From: Burkholderia lata
Lineage (GTDB): Bacteria > Pseudomonadota > Gammaproteobacteria > Burkholderiales > Burkholderiaceae
Direction: 5' to 3'
NCBI RefSeq assembly: GCF_000012945.1
Contig: NC_007511.1
Coordinates: forward strand, 2,356,001 to 2,420,000
Length of the DNA stretch: 64,000 bases
A program made the translations under genes and the position numbers. Under the pieces are notes generated by a model. It did not search any database and had not been told where the DNA came from. It saw nothing but the letters and a program-made list of their open reading frames with translations. This document shows positions 8,799-18,498 of the stretch, piece after piece. Numbering within the stretch: the first letter of the stretch is position 1; the number at the start of each line of letters is the position of its first letter.

Positions 8799-10460
8799 TC
8801 AATCCAGCCACACCCCATCGAAGCGGTGCCCGCCCAGCGGCGAGAACGTCAGCCCGTGCACACGCTTGGACACGGGCAGCGACACGATCGACGTCGCGAT
8901 CGGCGTGAACGGCACCTGGTCCTTGAACACGACCTGTGCCTGTTCGTACAGCGCCGTGCGCTTCGCGACGTCCCCGTTGGAACGCGCCGCGTCCACCAGC
9001 TTTTCGAAATCCTGGTTGCACCACTTCGCGAGGTTGCTGCCGTGCACCGCGTCGCAACCGAGCAGCGTGCCCAGCCAGTTGTCGGGGTCGCCGTTGTCGC
9101 CCGACCAGCCGTACAGGATCGCGTCGTGCTGCCCGTCGTGCTTCGCGCGGCGGTTGTATTCGCCCCATTCGTAGCTGACGATCTTCGCGCGCACGCCGAT
9201 CTTCGCCCAGTCCTGCTGGATCAGTTGCGCCATCAACTGCGCATTCGGGTTGTACGGACGCTGCACCGGCATCGCCCACAGCGTCAGGTCGAAGCCGTTC
9301 GGGAACCCGGCCTGCGCGAGCAGCGCCTTCGCGGCCGCCGGATCGCGCGGCGCATCCTTCAGGCGCGGGTTATACGACCATTGCGAGGGCGGCATCGGGT
9401 TCGTCGCGATCTTCGCGTCGCCGTTGAACACGGTCTTCACGATCGCCGACTTGTCGATCGCGATGTCGAGCGCGCGCCGCACGTCGACGCGATCGAGCGG
9501 CGCATGCTGCGTGTTGTACGCGACGAAGCCGACGTTGAAGCCCATCCCCGAGAACAACGTCAGCTTCGGGTCGCGCCGCACCGTGTCGAGATCGGCCGGC
9601 CGCGGAAACACCGATACCTGGCACTCGCCGGCCACCAGCTTCTGCAGGCGCGCGGCCGGATCGGGCGTGATCGCGAACACGAGGCGCGACAGCTTCACGT
9701 CGTCCGGCTTCCAGTAGTCGGGGTTCGCGTCGTAGCGGATCAGCGCGTCCTTCTGGTAAGTGCGCAGCAGGAACGGCCCGGTGCCGACCGGGAACTGGTT
9801 GATGTCGGCCTCGCGATGGCGCGCCGCGAGCTGCGACGCGTACTCGGCCGACAGGATCGACGCGAACGCCATCGCGAGATTGCGCACGAACACGACGTCG
9901 GGCGTCTTCAGCACGAAGCGCACCGTGTAGTCGTCGACCTTGTCGATGCGCGCGACGTTGCGATCGAAGCCGAGGTCGCTGAAATACGGGAAGCTGACCG
10001 GATAGGCCTTGCGGAACGGATCGTCGGGATCGAGCATCCGGCGGAACGTGAAGACGACGTCGTCGGCCTGGAACGGCCGCGTCGGCTTGAACCACGCGGT
10101 GGTCTGGAATTTCACGTCGCGCCGCAAGTGGAACGTGATCGTGCGCTGGTCGGGCGATACGTCCCAGCTCGTCGCGAGCGCCGGCTCGAGATCGAGCGTG
10201 CCGCGCTTGAACTGCACGAGCCCGTTGTAGATCGGGTACGTGCTCGCGTCGAAATCGGTACTCGTGGTGTGCTGGCCCGGATCGAAGCCGGCCGGGCTGC
10301 CTTCGGTGCAATACACGAGCGTCTTGCCGGACGGCGCGGCAAGCGCGTGCGTGGCCGCGCCGGCAAGCAGCAGCGACGCCGCGATGCAGCGCAGGGTGGC
10401 AGCAGCATGGGGTACGCCACGCGCACGACGCGCAGCTGACGAAACGAAAGCGTTCTTCAT
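8799..10460 (-). CDS. Dipeptide/peptide-type ABC substrate-binding protein (SBP_bac_5, DppA-like)
   Basis: A 553-residue exported binding protein of the DppA/OppA class. The N-terminus carries a long signal peptide (about residues 1-41, with LRCIAASLLLAGAATHALA). The mature start KTLVYCTEGSPAGFDPGQ and the RRMLDPDDPFR and YNTQHAPLDRVDVRRAL regions are typical of dipeptide-binding proteins. The ATG at 10460 is chosen because it starts the signal peptide; the frame stays open far upstream but that is not coding. No permease or ATPase genes accompany it, so it is an orphan here. Its convergent place next to the dioxygenases suggests, but does not prove, a role in sulfur-compound or glutathione uptake. 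Confidence 0.85.
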   Translation of the reverse strand: MKNAFVSSAARRARGVPHAAATLRCIAASLLLAGAATHALAAPSGKTLVYCTEGSPAGFDPGQHTTSTDFDASTYPIYNGLVQFKRGTLDLEPALATSWDVSPDQRTITFHLRRDVKFQTTAWFKPTRPFQADDVVFTFRRMLDPDDPFRKAYPVSFPYFSDLGFDRNVARIDKVDDYTVRFVLKTPDVVFVRNLAMAFASILSAEYASQLAARHREADINQFPVGTGPFLLRTYQKDALIRYDANPDYWKPDDVKLSRLVFAITPDPAARLQKLVAGECQVSVFPRPADLDTVRRDPKLTLFSGMGFNVGFVAYNTQHAPLDRVDVRRALDIAIDKSAIVKTVFNGDAKIATNPMPPSQWSYNPRLKDAPRDPAAAKALLAQAGFPNGFDLTLWAMPVQRPYNPNAQLMAQLIQQDWAKIGVRAKIVSYEWGEYNRRAKHDGQHDAILYGWSGDNGDPDNWLGTLLGCDAVHGSNLAKWCNQDFEKLVDAARSNGDVAKRTALYEQAQVVFKDQVPFTPIATSIVSLPVSKRVHGLTFSPLGGHRFDGVWLD

Positions 10461-10751
10461 GGTGGCGGAGACAGGAGAGAGGGCTGTCATGCAAATGACG
10501 ACGGCCGATCTTCGCGCGCCTCCCGCCGATCGCTTACCAATTAATTTCGCGTTGCTTATCGTCGTGGATGCATCCCGCTGCCCGTGCATGAAAACGTCCA
10601 CGCGAGCGCCGGGCGGCCGTCTCGCGCCGCCGTCTTCCGGCCCCCTGCAGATTCTCCCGAAATGGCGCATCGTATCGTCTGGCCAACGTCGGTACGGACG
10701 CACCGGGATCCGCCCGGCGCCGCCGCGCCGCCGATTCCAGGAGGACCCACG

Positions 10752-11159
10752 ATGCCTGTCAGCTCCGATACGTCCGCTCGCCCCGTGAAGACGCCGGGCC
10801 CCGATCACCCGATCACGGTCGAACCGCACCCGCGGCGCGTCGTGGTCAAGGCGGCAGGCAGGGTCGTCGCGGATACGCGCCGCGCGCTGGCGCTGCGCGA
10901 AGCCGCTTACCCGGCCGTGCTCTACATCCCGCGCGAGGACGCCGACCTGACGCTGCTGCAGCGTACCAATCACGCGACGTACTGCCCGTACAAGGGCGAC
11001 GCCGCCTACTACTCGATTCCGGCCGGCGGCGAACGCGCGGTCAACGCCGTCTGGACCTACGAGGCGCCCTATCCGGCCGTCGATGCGATCCGCGGGCACC
11101 TCGCGTTCTATCCGGATCGCGTCGATTCGATCGAGGAAAGCCCCGCCGGCTCCGATTGA
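10752..11159 (+). CDS. DUF427 domain protein
   Basis: A 135-residue soluble protein that is almost entirely one DUF427 domain. Recognisable parts are RVVVKAAGRVVADTRRALALRE, the TYCPYKGDAAYYSI core and VWTYEAPYPAV near the end. The molecular function of the family is not known to me. A ribosome site (CAGGAGG) lies close to the ATG. It stands alone between an orphan binding-protein gene (divergent) and an SsuA-like gene. Confidence 0.85.
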   Translation: MPVSSDTSARPVKTPGPDHPITVEPHPRRVVVKAAGRVVADTRRALALREAAYPAVLYIPREDADLTLLQRTNHATYCPYKGDAAYYSIPAGGERAVNAVWTYEAPYPAVDAIRGHLAFYPDRVDSIEESPAGSD

Positions 11160-11233
11160 GGGTCGCGGCAGTCGTTCGTCGAATGCCGGGCGGCCACGCG
11201 CGCCAAGTCGCGATTTCGCCGACGCGGCCAGTC

Positions 11234-11297
11234 GTGCTGGCGTGCTGGCGTGCTGTCGTGCTGTCGTGCTGTCGTGCTGTCGTGCCGGCGTGCTCTG
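11234..11297. repeat. 8-base tandem repeat, eight units
   Basis: Eight consecutive 8-base units: GTGCTGGC twice, GTGCTGTC four times, then GTGCCGGC and GTGCTCTG. A second short repeat (GGTTCCGGCG twice) follows at once. The array lies in the 376-base gap between the DUF427 gene and the downstream SsuA-like gene. No gene was found in that gap. Confidence 0.9.
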
Positions 11298-11535
11298 ACG
11301 GGTTCCGGCGGGTTCCGGCGGATTCTTCCGCTGATCACCGGCCCGAACAACACCACCGAGCCCGCCGCTGATTTGCATATGCGGATTCGTTGGTTGGCCG
11401 CCGGCCCGCACGGCCGTATCGTCCTGAATCCGGCGCGGGCCGGCCCGCGGCGCGCATCGCCCGCATCGGGCCCCGCCCTGCGCCGACCGCGACGGCTTTC
11501 CGCGCGGCCCGTGAACCCGCACGCAGGACGCCTCG

Positions 11536-12528
11536 ATGAACGACTTACCGCACGCAGACGTTGAACCGACCCCGGCGAACCCGCATCGCCGCCAGTGGCT
11601 GCAAGGCGCGGCCGCCGGGCTGGCCGGGCTCGCGCTCGGCCCGCTCGCGGGCCTGCCTGCACACGCGCAAGACAGCGGCACGCGGCTGCGCATCGGTTTC
11701 CAGAAATACGGCAACTTCGTCGTGCTCAAGGCACGCGGCACGCTGGAGAAACGGCTTGCAAGCCAGGGCGTCACCGTGCAGTGGCTCGAATTTCCCGCCG
11801 GCCCGCAATTGCTCGAGGGCCTGAACGCCGGCGCGATCGACGTCGGCACGGTCGGCGAGACGCCGCCGATCTTCGCGCAGGCGGGCGGCGTCGATTTCGT
11901 CTACATCGGCAATGAGCCGCCCGCGCCGCAGGGCGAGGCGATCGTCGTCCTGCCCGATTCGCCGATCCGCAACGTCGCGCAGCTGCGCGGCAAGAAGGTC
12001 GCGTTCAACAAGGGTTCGAACGTCCACTTCCTGCTCGTGAAGGCGCTCGAACATGCGGGCCTCACGTATGCCGACATCCAGCCGATCTACCTGACGCCCG
12101 CCGATGCGCGCGCCGCGTTCGTGCAGCGCAACGTCGATGCATGGGTGATCTGGGATCCGTACCTGGCCGCCGCCGAGCGGCAGATCGGCGCGCGCGTGAT
12201 CGCGAACGGCGAAGGGCTCGTGCGCAATACGCAGTACTACCTCGCCGCGCGCAAATACGCGGCCGCTCACCCGCAGGTGCTGCGTGCGCTGCTCGACGAA
12301 GTCGACTCGGTCGATCGCTGGGCGCGCGACCATGTGCCCGAAGTCGCCACGCAACTGTCGCCGCTCGTCGGCCTCGACGCGCCGACGCTCGAAGTCGCGC
12401 TCAAGCGCGCCGGTTACGGTGTGCAGCCGATCAGCGACGCGACGCTCGCGTATCAGCAGACCATCGCCGATACGTTCAGCACGCTGAAGCTGATTCCGGG
12501 CAAGCTGTCGGTCGCGAGCGCACGCTGA
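11536..12528 (+). CDS. ssuA: Aliphatic sulfonate ABC transporter substrate-binding protein (SsuA-like)
   Basis: A 330-residue periplasmic binding protein. The N-terminus has a twin-arginine-like start (HRRQWLQG) and a hydrophobic stretch ending at AHA-Q, so it could use Tat or Sec. SsuA hallmarks are LRIGFQKYGNFVVLKARGTLE, VQWLEFPAGPQLLEGLNAGAIDVG and the GETPPIFAQA loop. It is a different branch from the binding protein at 2821 and has no permease or ATPase gene beside it, so it may feed the transporter encoded there or one elsewhere. Confidence 0.85.
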   Translation: MNDLPHADVEPTPANPHRRQWLQGAAAGLAGLALGPLAGLPAHAQDSGTRLRIGFQKYGNFVVLKARGTLEKRLASQGVTVQWLEFPAGPQLLEGLNAGAIDVGTVGETPPIFAQAGGVDFVYIGNEPPAPQGEAIVVLPDSPIRNVAQLRGKKVAFNKGSNVHFLLVKALEHAGLTYADIQPIYLTPADARAAFVQRNVDAWVIWDPYLAAAERQIGARVIANGEGLVRNTQYYLAARKYAAAHPQVLRALLDEVDSVDRWARDHVPEVATQLSPLVGLDAPTLEVALKRAGYGVQPISDATLAYQQTIADTFSTLKLIPGKLSVASAR

Positions 12529-12567
12529 CGCACCGCCGCTGCCGACGCACGGCGCGGTACGCGTGAA

Positions 12568-13152
12568 TCAACGCGCGGGTGCCGCGCCGATGCGCCGCCA
12601 TTCGTCGTAGTCGGTGACCAGGCCCGCATCGTCGACCGCGATATCGGCCGCATACGTGCCGCTTTCGTAGCGGTACACGCGCTCCGCCGTACGCGTATAG
12701 CGCTGCTCGCCGCGCACGAATTCGAAATCCGGAAAGCGCAGCCACGCGGTGTGGATCACGGCTGCGTCACCGACGGCCAATCCGAGCCGCCGGATCGGCA
12801 GCGTATTCGTCGACGGGCTGAAACCGAGATCGAGGTCGGTCGCGCCCGCGAGCGCCGGTACGTCGACGCCATCGATCGTCCAGCGCCCCGCGTCGCATGC
12901 GATATCCCACTGCCGCGGCGGCTGCGTGCCGCCCCACTGCGTGATGCGTGCCGAGCGCGTGAGCCAGTCGGCGCCGCATGCGATCGCGTACTCGACCCGA
13001 AACGGCGAGCCGTCGATCGCCCCCGACACCACACCGGACAGGTCGACTCCCGTTCGTGATTCGCCAAGCCGGCACCATTCGGCCGCCTGCCACGTCCGCA
13101 CGATCTGCCATGCAACGCAGCGCGTGCGCACCGCGTCATCCTGTTGCGTCAT
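12568..13152 (-). CDS. Putative glycolipid-binding domain protein
   Basis: A 194-residue soluble protein that matches my memory of the putative glycolipid-binding (formerly DUF1089) family: an early WxxxEWCRLGES motif, Gly-rich IDGSPFRVEYAIACG, then LRFPDFEF and a C-terminal YRYESGTYAADIAVDD. The ATG at 13152 begins MTQQDDAV; an ATG 24 bases upstream is possible. It is convergent with the SsuA-like gene. What it binds is not shown by the sequence. Confidence 0.75.
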   Translation of the reverse strand: MTQQDDAVRTRCVAWQIVRTWQAAEWCRLGESRTGVDLSGVVSGAIDGSPFRVEYAIACGADWLTRSARITQWGGTQPPRQWDIACDAGRWTIDGVDVPALAGATDLDLGFSPSTNTLPIRRLGLAVGDAAVIHTAWLRFPDFEFVRGEQRYTRTAERVYRYESGTYAADIAVDDAGLVTDYDEWRRIGAAPAR

Positions 13153-13326
13153 GTCTTCGTCTCCAGTCGATCGCACGGAAGCGAATTGTCACCCATCGCA
13201 CCGGCAAATACACGCGGCGTCGCCAACCGATGGTCAGTATCGGCTCGCCGCGCACCATCGCGCAGCCCTGCTTTGGTACCATCCGTCGATCGGCATCAAC
13301 CGGAACCGGACAAGGGGCGCGACTTC

Positions 13327-14235
13327 ATGGATTTGCTGGCGACGATGCGCATCTACGTGAGGGTCGTCGAGCGCGGCACGATGTCCGGCGCGGCGCGGGA
13401 TCTCGACATGGGCCAGCCGGCCGTCAGCGAGCGCATCGAGCGACTCGAGAAGCATCTCGGCACCCGGCTCCTGTTGCGCAGTGCGCGCACCCTCACGTGC
13501 ACGGAAGAAGGCCGGATCTTCTACGATCGCAGCAAGGAGCTGCTCGAAGCAGCCGACGACGCGGTCGCATCGGTGTCGAAGACGGAAAACGCGCTCGACG
13601 GCACGATCCGGCTCGCGGCGCCGCAATGCGTCGGCGAAGTCGTGCTGCCGGGTGTGCTGATGCATGTCCGCACCGCGTATCCGAACTTGCACATCGATCT
13701 GGTCCTGAACGACGACATCGTCGATCCGGTCACGGAAGGCGTCGACATCTCGATCCGCGTCGGCCAGCTCGGCGACGGCGGGTTCGTCGCGCATCCGGTC
13801 GGCGCGGTCGGCCGCCGGCTCGTCGCCGCGCCGTCGTATCTCGAGCGGCACGGCCCGATCGATTCGAAGGCCGAACTCGCGAACCATCCGTTCATCCGCG
13901 TGAAAGGCGTGTTCGCCAGCGAGCGGCTGCCGCTGCAGCGCGACGGCGACGCACTCGACTACGCACGCATCCGCACGATCATGACGACGAGCCACTGGCG
14001 CCCGATGTTCGACACGATCGTGGCCGGCGGCGGCATCGGCGTGGTCCAGCAGCCGGCCTGCGCCGAGGCGCTCGCGGCCGGCACGCTCGTCGAGCTCCTG
14101 CCGCACTACGTGATTCCCGACTTCGCGCTCAACGTGCTCGTGCACGCGCAGCGGCCGCTGCCGCCGCGCGTGCGGGCCGTCGTCGACCTGCTGAAGCAGG
14201 ACCTCCCGCCGCTGCTGGCCCGCCCTGCCCGGTAA
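13327..14235 (+). CDS. LysR-family transcriptional regulator
   Basis: A 302-residue regulator. The N-terminal winged helix-turn-helix spans about residues 1-60 (TMSGAARDLDMGQPAVSERIERLEKHLGTRLL), followed by a linker helix and a type-2 periplasmic-binding-like effector domain. It is divergent from the glycolipid-binding-domain gene, the usual arrangement for a LysR protein and its target. It is convergent with the antiporter pseudogene, 21 bases away. The effector is unknown. Confidence 0.85.
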   Translation: MDLLATMRIYVRVVERGTMSGAARDLDMGQPAVSERIERLEKHLGTRLLLRSARTLTCTEEGRIFYDRSKELLEAADDAVASVSKTENALDGTIRLAAPQCVGEVVLPGVLMHVRTAYPNLHIDLVLNDDIVDPVTEGVDISIRVGQLGDGGFVAHPVGAVGRRLVAAPSYLERHGPIDSKAELANHPFIRVKGVFASERLPLQRDGDALDYARIRTIMTTSHWRPMFDTIVAGGGIGVVQQPACAEALAAGTLVELLPHYVIPDFALNVLVHAQRPLPPRVRAVVDLLKQDLPPLLARPAR

Positions 14236-14256
14236 CGGCGGCGAGCGCCGCCCCCG

Positions 14257-15642
14257 TCACGCCTGCAGCGACTTCCCCGGCTCCTTCACGTGGGCGTCGA
14301 CTTCCATCTGGTAGAAGCGCGCGCTGACGAAGCCGAACAGCGTCCAGCCGAGGAACACGCACAGGCCGCCGAGCATCAGCGCCTGCTCGCCCGAGCTGAA
14401 CAGCGCATAGAAGCTGTACGCGGTGGCCACCATCGCGATCGCGTTGGTCAGCAACGCCTTCGCCGGCGGCACCTTCGCAACCTTCTGGATCGTGATCAGC
14501 GCGGCCATCGACATCACGTAAGGCACGAGGTTCGTGACGACCGCGAGATCGACGATCTTCTGGAACTGGCTGCTCAGCTCCGGGCTGATCGTCATCAGCG
14601 CCAGCGCAACCTGCGCCACGAGCAGGATCACCATCCCGACGATCGGCGTGCCGGTGCGCGTCGCCCGCGCGAACACCGGCAGGAAGTAACCGACGTCCGC
14701 CGAGCTCTTGAACACCTGCGCGACCGTGAACTGCCAGCCGAGCAGCGAGCCGATACATGCGATAACCATCAGCGCGGTGACGATCGTGCCGACCGTCGGC
14801 GTGAACATCGTCGCGAACGCGATGCCGAACGGCGCGTTCGACTTCGCGAGGATCGCGTTGGGCACGATCCCCGCAATCACGTTGGTCGACACGATGTAGA
14901 AGATCGCCGACGCGATCGTGCCGCCGAGCACGGCGATCGGCACGTTGCGCTCCGGATTCTCGACGGCGTCCGAGTTCGCGCACGCCGATTCGAGCCCGAG
15001 GAACGCTCACAGCGTCACCGCGATCGAACTGCCGACGGCCGGCCCGAACGGGATGTTGTTCGGGTTCCATGCGGCGCCCCAGGTCGCGCCGCTGAACCAG
15101 AACCAGCCGATCAGCGACACGACGACGACCGGAATGATCACGCCCCACACCGTCACCGCGCCGATCCGGCCGGTGATGCGCGAGCCGCCGAAGTTCGCGA
15201 CCGTCGTGAGCACGAGCAGGAAGATCGTCCACAGGCCGGTCTGCAGCGGCGACAGTGTCGCGTCGAACAGCACGGTGCCGTAGCCAACGGCCGTGACGCC
15301 GATCGCGACGTTGGCGATCACGAGCGACAGCCCGTACGTGTAGTTCGCCATGTAGTTGCCGGCCTTGCCGAACGCATATTCCGCGTAGCCGCCCATCCCG
15401 CCCGGCTTGCGGCTCAACATCCCGCAGCGCGCGAACGCATAGGCCAGGGCAAGCGAGCCGCCGGCCGTGACGATCCACGACAGCAGCGAGATCGTGCCGA
15501 CCTGCGCGAGCTTCGACGGCAGCAGGATGATGCCGGAGCCCATCATGTTGACCGCCGTGAGGATGGTGAGCTGCCAGACGTTCATCCGGTTCTTCGGCGC
15601 GGCCGCGGGGGCCGCGTCGGACATGCGCGCTGTGTTTTCCAT
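14257..15642 (-). pseudogene. potE: PotE-like amino-acid/polyamine antiporter, interrupted by an in-frame TGA
   Basis: The two open stretches 15642-15010 and 15006-14257 are in the same frame and join into one APC-family antiporter of about 460 codons. It closely resembles PotE (ornithine-putrescine exchange), from NMMGSGIILLPSKLAQVGT near the start to a C-terminal FLGWTLFGFVSARF. Codon 212 is TGA (15007-15009). The context, SIAVTL-stop-AFLGLESACAN, shows that a Trp is expected, so one G-to-A change (TGG to TGA) explains it. That Trp corresponds to Trp201 of E. coli PotE and Trp202 of AdiC, both reported to matter for transport. It follows the AdiA-like gene by 46 bases. It is a true nonsense allele or a base-call error; there is no sign of a SECIS hairpin. 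Confidence 0.85.
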
Positions 15643-15688
15643 GATGTCGATCCTTCGATGTGAGGCCGTCGCGCGGCCGGTCGCTCGT

Positions 15689-17989
15689 TCAGGCCGTCAG
15701 GCAATACACGCGGTACGTGCCGTCCTCGACTTCCACGCCGTGCGTGTCGTGCGCGAAGCCCGGGAAGCGCCGGTCGTACGCTTCGAGCGCCTTCAGGTAG
15801 CCGAGCACCGGGCCGCCCGCAGGCCCCGCGTTCTCGCCCGGCATCAGCAGCGGAATGCCCGGCGGATACGGCACGACGCCGGTGGCGACCGTGCGCCCGG
15901 CCAGCTCCTCGAGCGTGACCTGCTCGACGCGGCCCTGCACCAGATGCTCGTACGCTCGCACCGGGCTCATCTCCGGCTTCGGCAGGATCGAGAAGGCTTC
16001 CGACATCAGCCGCGTCGTGCCGAGCTGCTCCATCGCCGCGAACATCGTGTCGGCCAGGTCCTTCAGCCCCATGCCCGCGTAGCGCGATCCGTGCTCCTTC
16101 ACCAGTGACGGAATCGCCATGTCGAGCGGCAGGTTCGCATCGTAGTCGCGCTTGAAGTCGCACAGCGCGCTGACGAGCGAGCCCCACTTGCCCTTCGTGA
16201 TGCCGATCGAGAACAGGAACAGGATCGTGAAGTCGGTGGTTTTCTCGACGACGATCCCGCGCGCATCGAGATACGCGGTCACGACGCTCGCCGGAATGCC
16301 GACCGGCATCAGCCCGCCGGCCGGCGCGACGCCCGGCGTGACGATCGACACCTTGATCGGATCGAGCATGCAGTAGCCGTCTTCGATATTGCCGAAGCCG
16401 TGCCATTGCGCGCCGGGGCGCAGCACCCAGCACGACGGGTCGCTCGCGAGCAGCTCGGGCGGCGCATCGTGGAACGGCAGCGTGCGGCCGGTGCGCGTCT
16501 CGAGCACGGTGTCGGGCTGCCAGCATTCGAAGAACCAGTCGCCTTTCGCGCCGAACTCGCTGTTCATCCGCGCGATCATCTGCCGGAACGCGACGGCCTC
16601 CTCGATCGACTCGTGCGTGAGTGCCGCGCCGCCGGGGCCGTCCATCATCGCGGCCGCGACGTCGTTCGACGCGATGATCGCGTAGTTCGGCGACGTCGAC
16701 GCGTGCATCATGAATGTTTCGTTGAACTGGCCATGCGGAATCGGGTTGCGGCCGTCGCGCACGTGGATGTACGACGCCTGCGACAGCGCGGTCAGCAGCT
16801 TGTGCGTCGACTGCGTCGCGAACACCGTCGGGCGGTCCGCATGATGGTCGCGCGGGTCGCCGTGCATCGCATGGCGATCGCGGTAGATCGGGTTGAAGCG
16901 CGCGTAGCCGTACCACGCTTCGTCGAAATGCAGCCGGTCGACGCTCGCGCCGAGCAGCTCCTCGACGCGCGCGACGTTGTAGCACAGGCCGTCGTACGTC
17001 GAATTGGTGACGATCGCATGCTTCGGCTGGCGGTCGGCGAGCCCGGCCGTGAGCGGGTTCGACGTGATCGCTTCGCGAATCGCCGCCTGCGTGAGGCGCT
17101 CCGACGCGATCGGCCCGATGATCCCGTAGCGGTTGCGCGTCGGCACGAGGTAGGTCGGGATCGCGCCCGACATCGTCATCGCATGTTCGGCCGACTTGTG
17201 GCAGTTGCGGTCGCACAGCGCGATCTGGTCGCGGCTCACGCTCGCCATCAGGATGATGCGATTCGACGTCGACGAGCCGTTCGTCACGTGATACGTGCGA
17301 TGCGCGCCGAACACGCGCGCCGCGTAGCGCTCGCTTTCGCCGATCGGGCCCGAGTGGTCGAGCAGCGAGCCGAGTTCGCCGACCGAGATCGACAGGTCGG
17401 AACGGAACAGCGCTTCGCCGAAGTATTCGAAGAACGCGCGGCCGACCGGCGATTTCAGGAAGCCCGTGCCGCCCGTGTGGCCGGGCGTATGCCATGAGTA
17501 TTCGTAGACACGCGAGAATTTCGCGAGCGCGCCGAACATCGGCGGCAGCACGGTGGCGCGATAGCGTTCGATCGCCGCATGGATGCGCCCGCCGATGAAG
17601 TCGGCCGTATCTTCGAGCAGCCACACGAAATCGTCGACCTTGCCCATCACCGCGGACGGCACCGTCGATGCGACGCTGCGGTCGGCCAGCAGGAAGATCG
17701 GCACGTTGGCGTTGCGATGCCGGATCGCGTCGACCACGGCCTCGGACGGCCCGTGGCCGTCCACGCCGAGATCCCAGTCGAGCAGCACGCACTGGATCGA
17801 CGGATCGGAGCGGATCAGCATGATTGCATCGTCGGCCGAGGTTGCCGTGAGCACGTCGATGTCGCGCTGCACGAGTTCCGCGCTCAGCGTACGGACCGCA
17901 CGCCCGGTCGCGGTTTCCTGCGTGATCTCGTCGTCGACCAGAAGCGCGCGCATGCCGAGACGACGAATGCCACCGACGGAGGTATTCAT
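15689..17989 (-). CDS. adiA: AdiA-like biodegradative arginine (Orn/Lys/Arg) decarboxylase
   Basis: A 766-residue PLP decarboxylase. The N-terminal wing (residues 12-130) has the response-regulator-like fold typical of acid-inducible enzymes. The catalytic core includes HTPGHTGG at 167-174, FDEAWYGYARF near 355, and the PLP lysine Lys397 in ATQSTHKLLTALSQ. It resembles AdiA more than CadA or SpeF throughout, so arginine is the likeliest substrate. The chosen ATG has a ribosome site (GAGGG). Decarboxylation uses up a cytoplasmic proton, and such genes are usually paired with an exchanger; here the partner just downstream is broken. Confidence 0.85.
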   Translation of the reverse strand: MNTSVGGIRRLGMRALLVDDEITQETATGRAVRTLSAELVQRDIDVLTATSADDAIMLIRSDPSIQCVLLDWDLGVDGHGPSEAVVDAIRHRNANVPIFLLADRSVASTVPSAVMGKVDDFVWLLEDTADFIGGRIHAAIERYRATVLPPMFGALAKFSRVYEYSWHTPGHTGGTGFLKSPVGRAFFEYFGEALFRSDLSISVGELGSLLDHSGPIGESERYAARVFGAHRTYHVTNGSSTSNRIILMASVSRDQIALCDRNCHKSAEHAMTMSGAIPTYLVPTRNRYGIIGPIASERLTQAAIREAITSNPLTAGLADRQPKHAIVTNSTYDGLCYNVARVEELLGASVDRLHFDEAWYGYARFNPIYRDRHAMHGDPRDHHADRPTVFATQSTHKLLTALSQASYIHVRDGRNPIPHGQFNETFMMHASTSPNYAIIASNDVAAAMMDGPGGAALTHESIEEAVAFRQMIARMNSEFGAKGDWFFECWQPDTVLETRTGRTLPFHDAPPELLASDPSCWVLRPGAQWHGFGNIEDGYCMLDPIKVSIVTPGVAPAGGLMPVGIPASVVTAYLDARGIVVEKTTDFTILFLFSIGITKGKWGSLVSALCDFKRDYDANLPLDMAIPSLVKEHGSRYAGMGLKDLADTMFAAMEQLGTTRLMSEAFSILPKPEMSPVRAYEHLVQGRVEQVTLEELAGRTVATGVVPYPPGIPLLMPGENAGPAGGPVLGYLKALEAYDRRFPGFAHDTHGVEVEDGTYRVYCLTA

Positions 17990-18498
17990 GTTTTTGCCCT
18001 CGTTGTTCCGATGCTTCGTTGGGGTGATGCGTCTCACGAGCACGCGGACAGCAGGCCACGGGCGGCGGCGTGAGACGCTCGCAAATCCGGTTTGATTCGC
18101 CATCCAATTCGGAGCCGACTATGCCATAGATGCCATTTGATGAAAAGCAGACGATTCGGCGAAACGGTCGGCCGTTTTCAAATCGCATTTCACGATCGGT
18201 TCATTTTGATGTGCATTGCAGCACGCCGATTCCCGATTATTTGATCGTTCTCATCCCGAGCCGGCATTGTCGATTCCGGTCGATTGAATTCGCCCCGTTT
18301 TGTTGCTACGATCGGCTGCGCCGTGCCTTGACCGGTGGCGGCTGCACCGCGCCGCGCAAGGCTGCATCGTGCGGCGCGCCATTCGGCATTCAGCATTCGC
18401 GGGAGCGTTTCAATCGGCGCAGCGCGTGTCGGATTACGCGGATTACGCACCGGTGCGAATGCGGCTCCCGTTTTCCGCACATTTACGGGAGAGTTCGC
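17990..18498. promoter_or_regulatory. Divergent regulatory region between two amino-acid decarboxylases
   Basis: About 510 bases, AT-rich at 18105-18310, with no credible gene. It must hold promoters for both the leftward AdiA-like operon and the rightward SpeF-like gene. I could not fix -35/-10 boxes by eye. A shared acid- or amino-acid-responsive control is plausible from the arrangement alone. Confidence 0.5.

Noticed and set aside
10461..11849. Long upstream in-frame extension of the DppA-like gene, giving over 1,000 residues
   Set aside because: The extension runs antisense through the DUF427 gene and the 8-base repeat and has no domain. The signal peptide at 10460 marks the true start.
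15007..15009. Selenocysteine codon in the PotE-like antiporter
   Set aside because: The expected residue is Trp, and there is no GGUCU-type apical hairpin after the UGA, unlike in fdhG.
14257..15642. Two separate transporter genes
   Set aside because: Both parts are in one frame and join into a standard PotE-length protein across a single stop codon.
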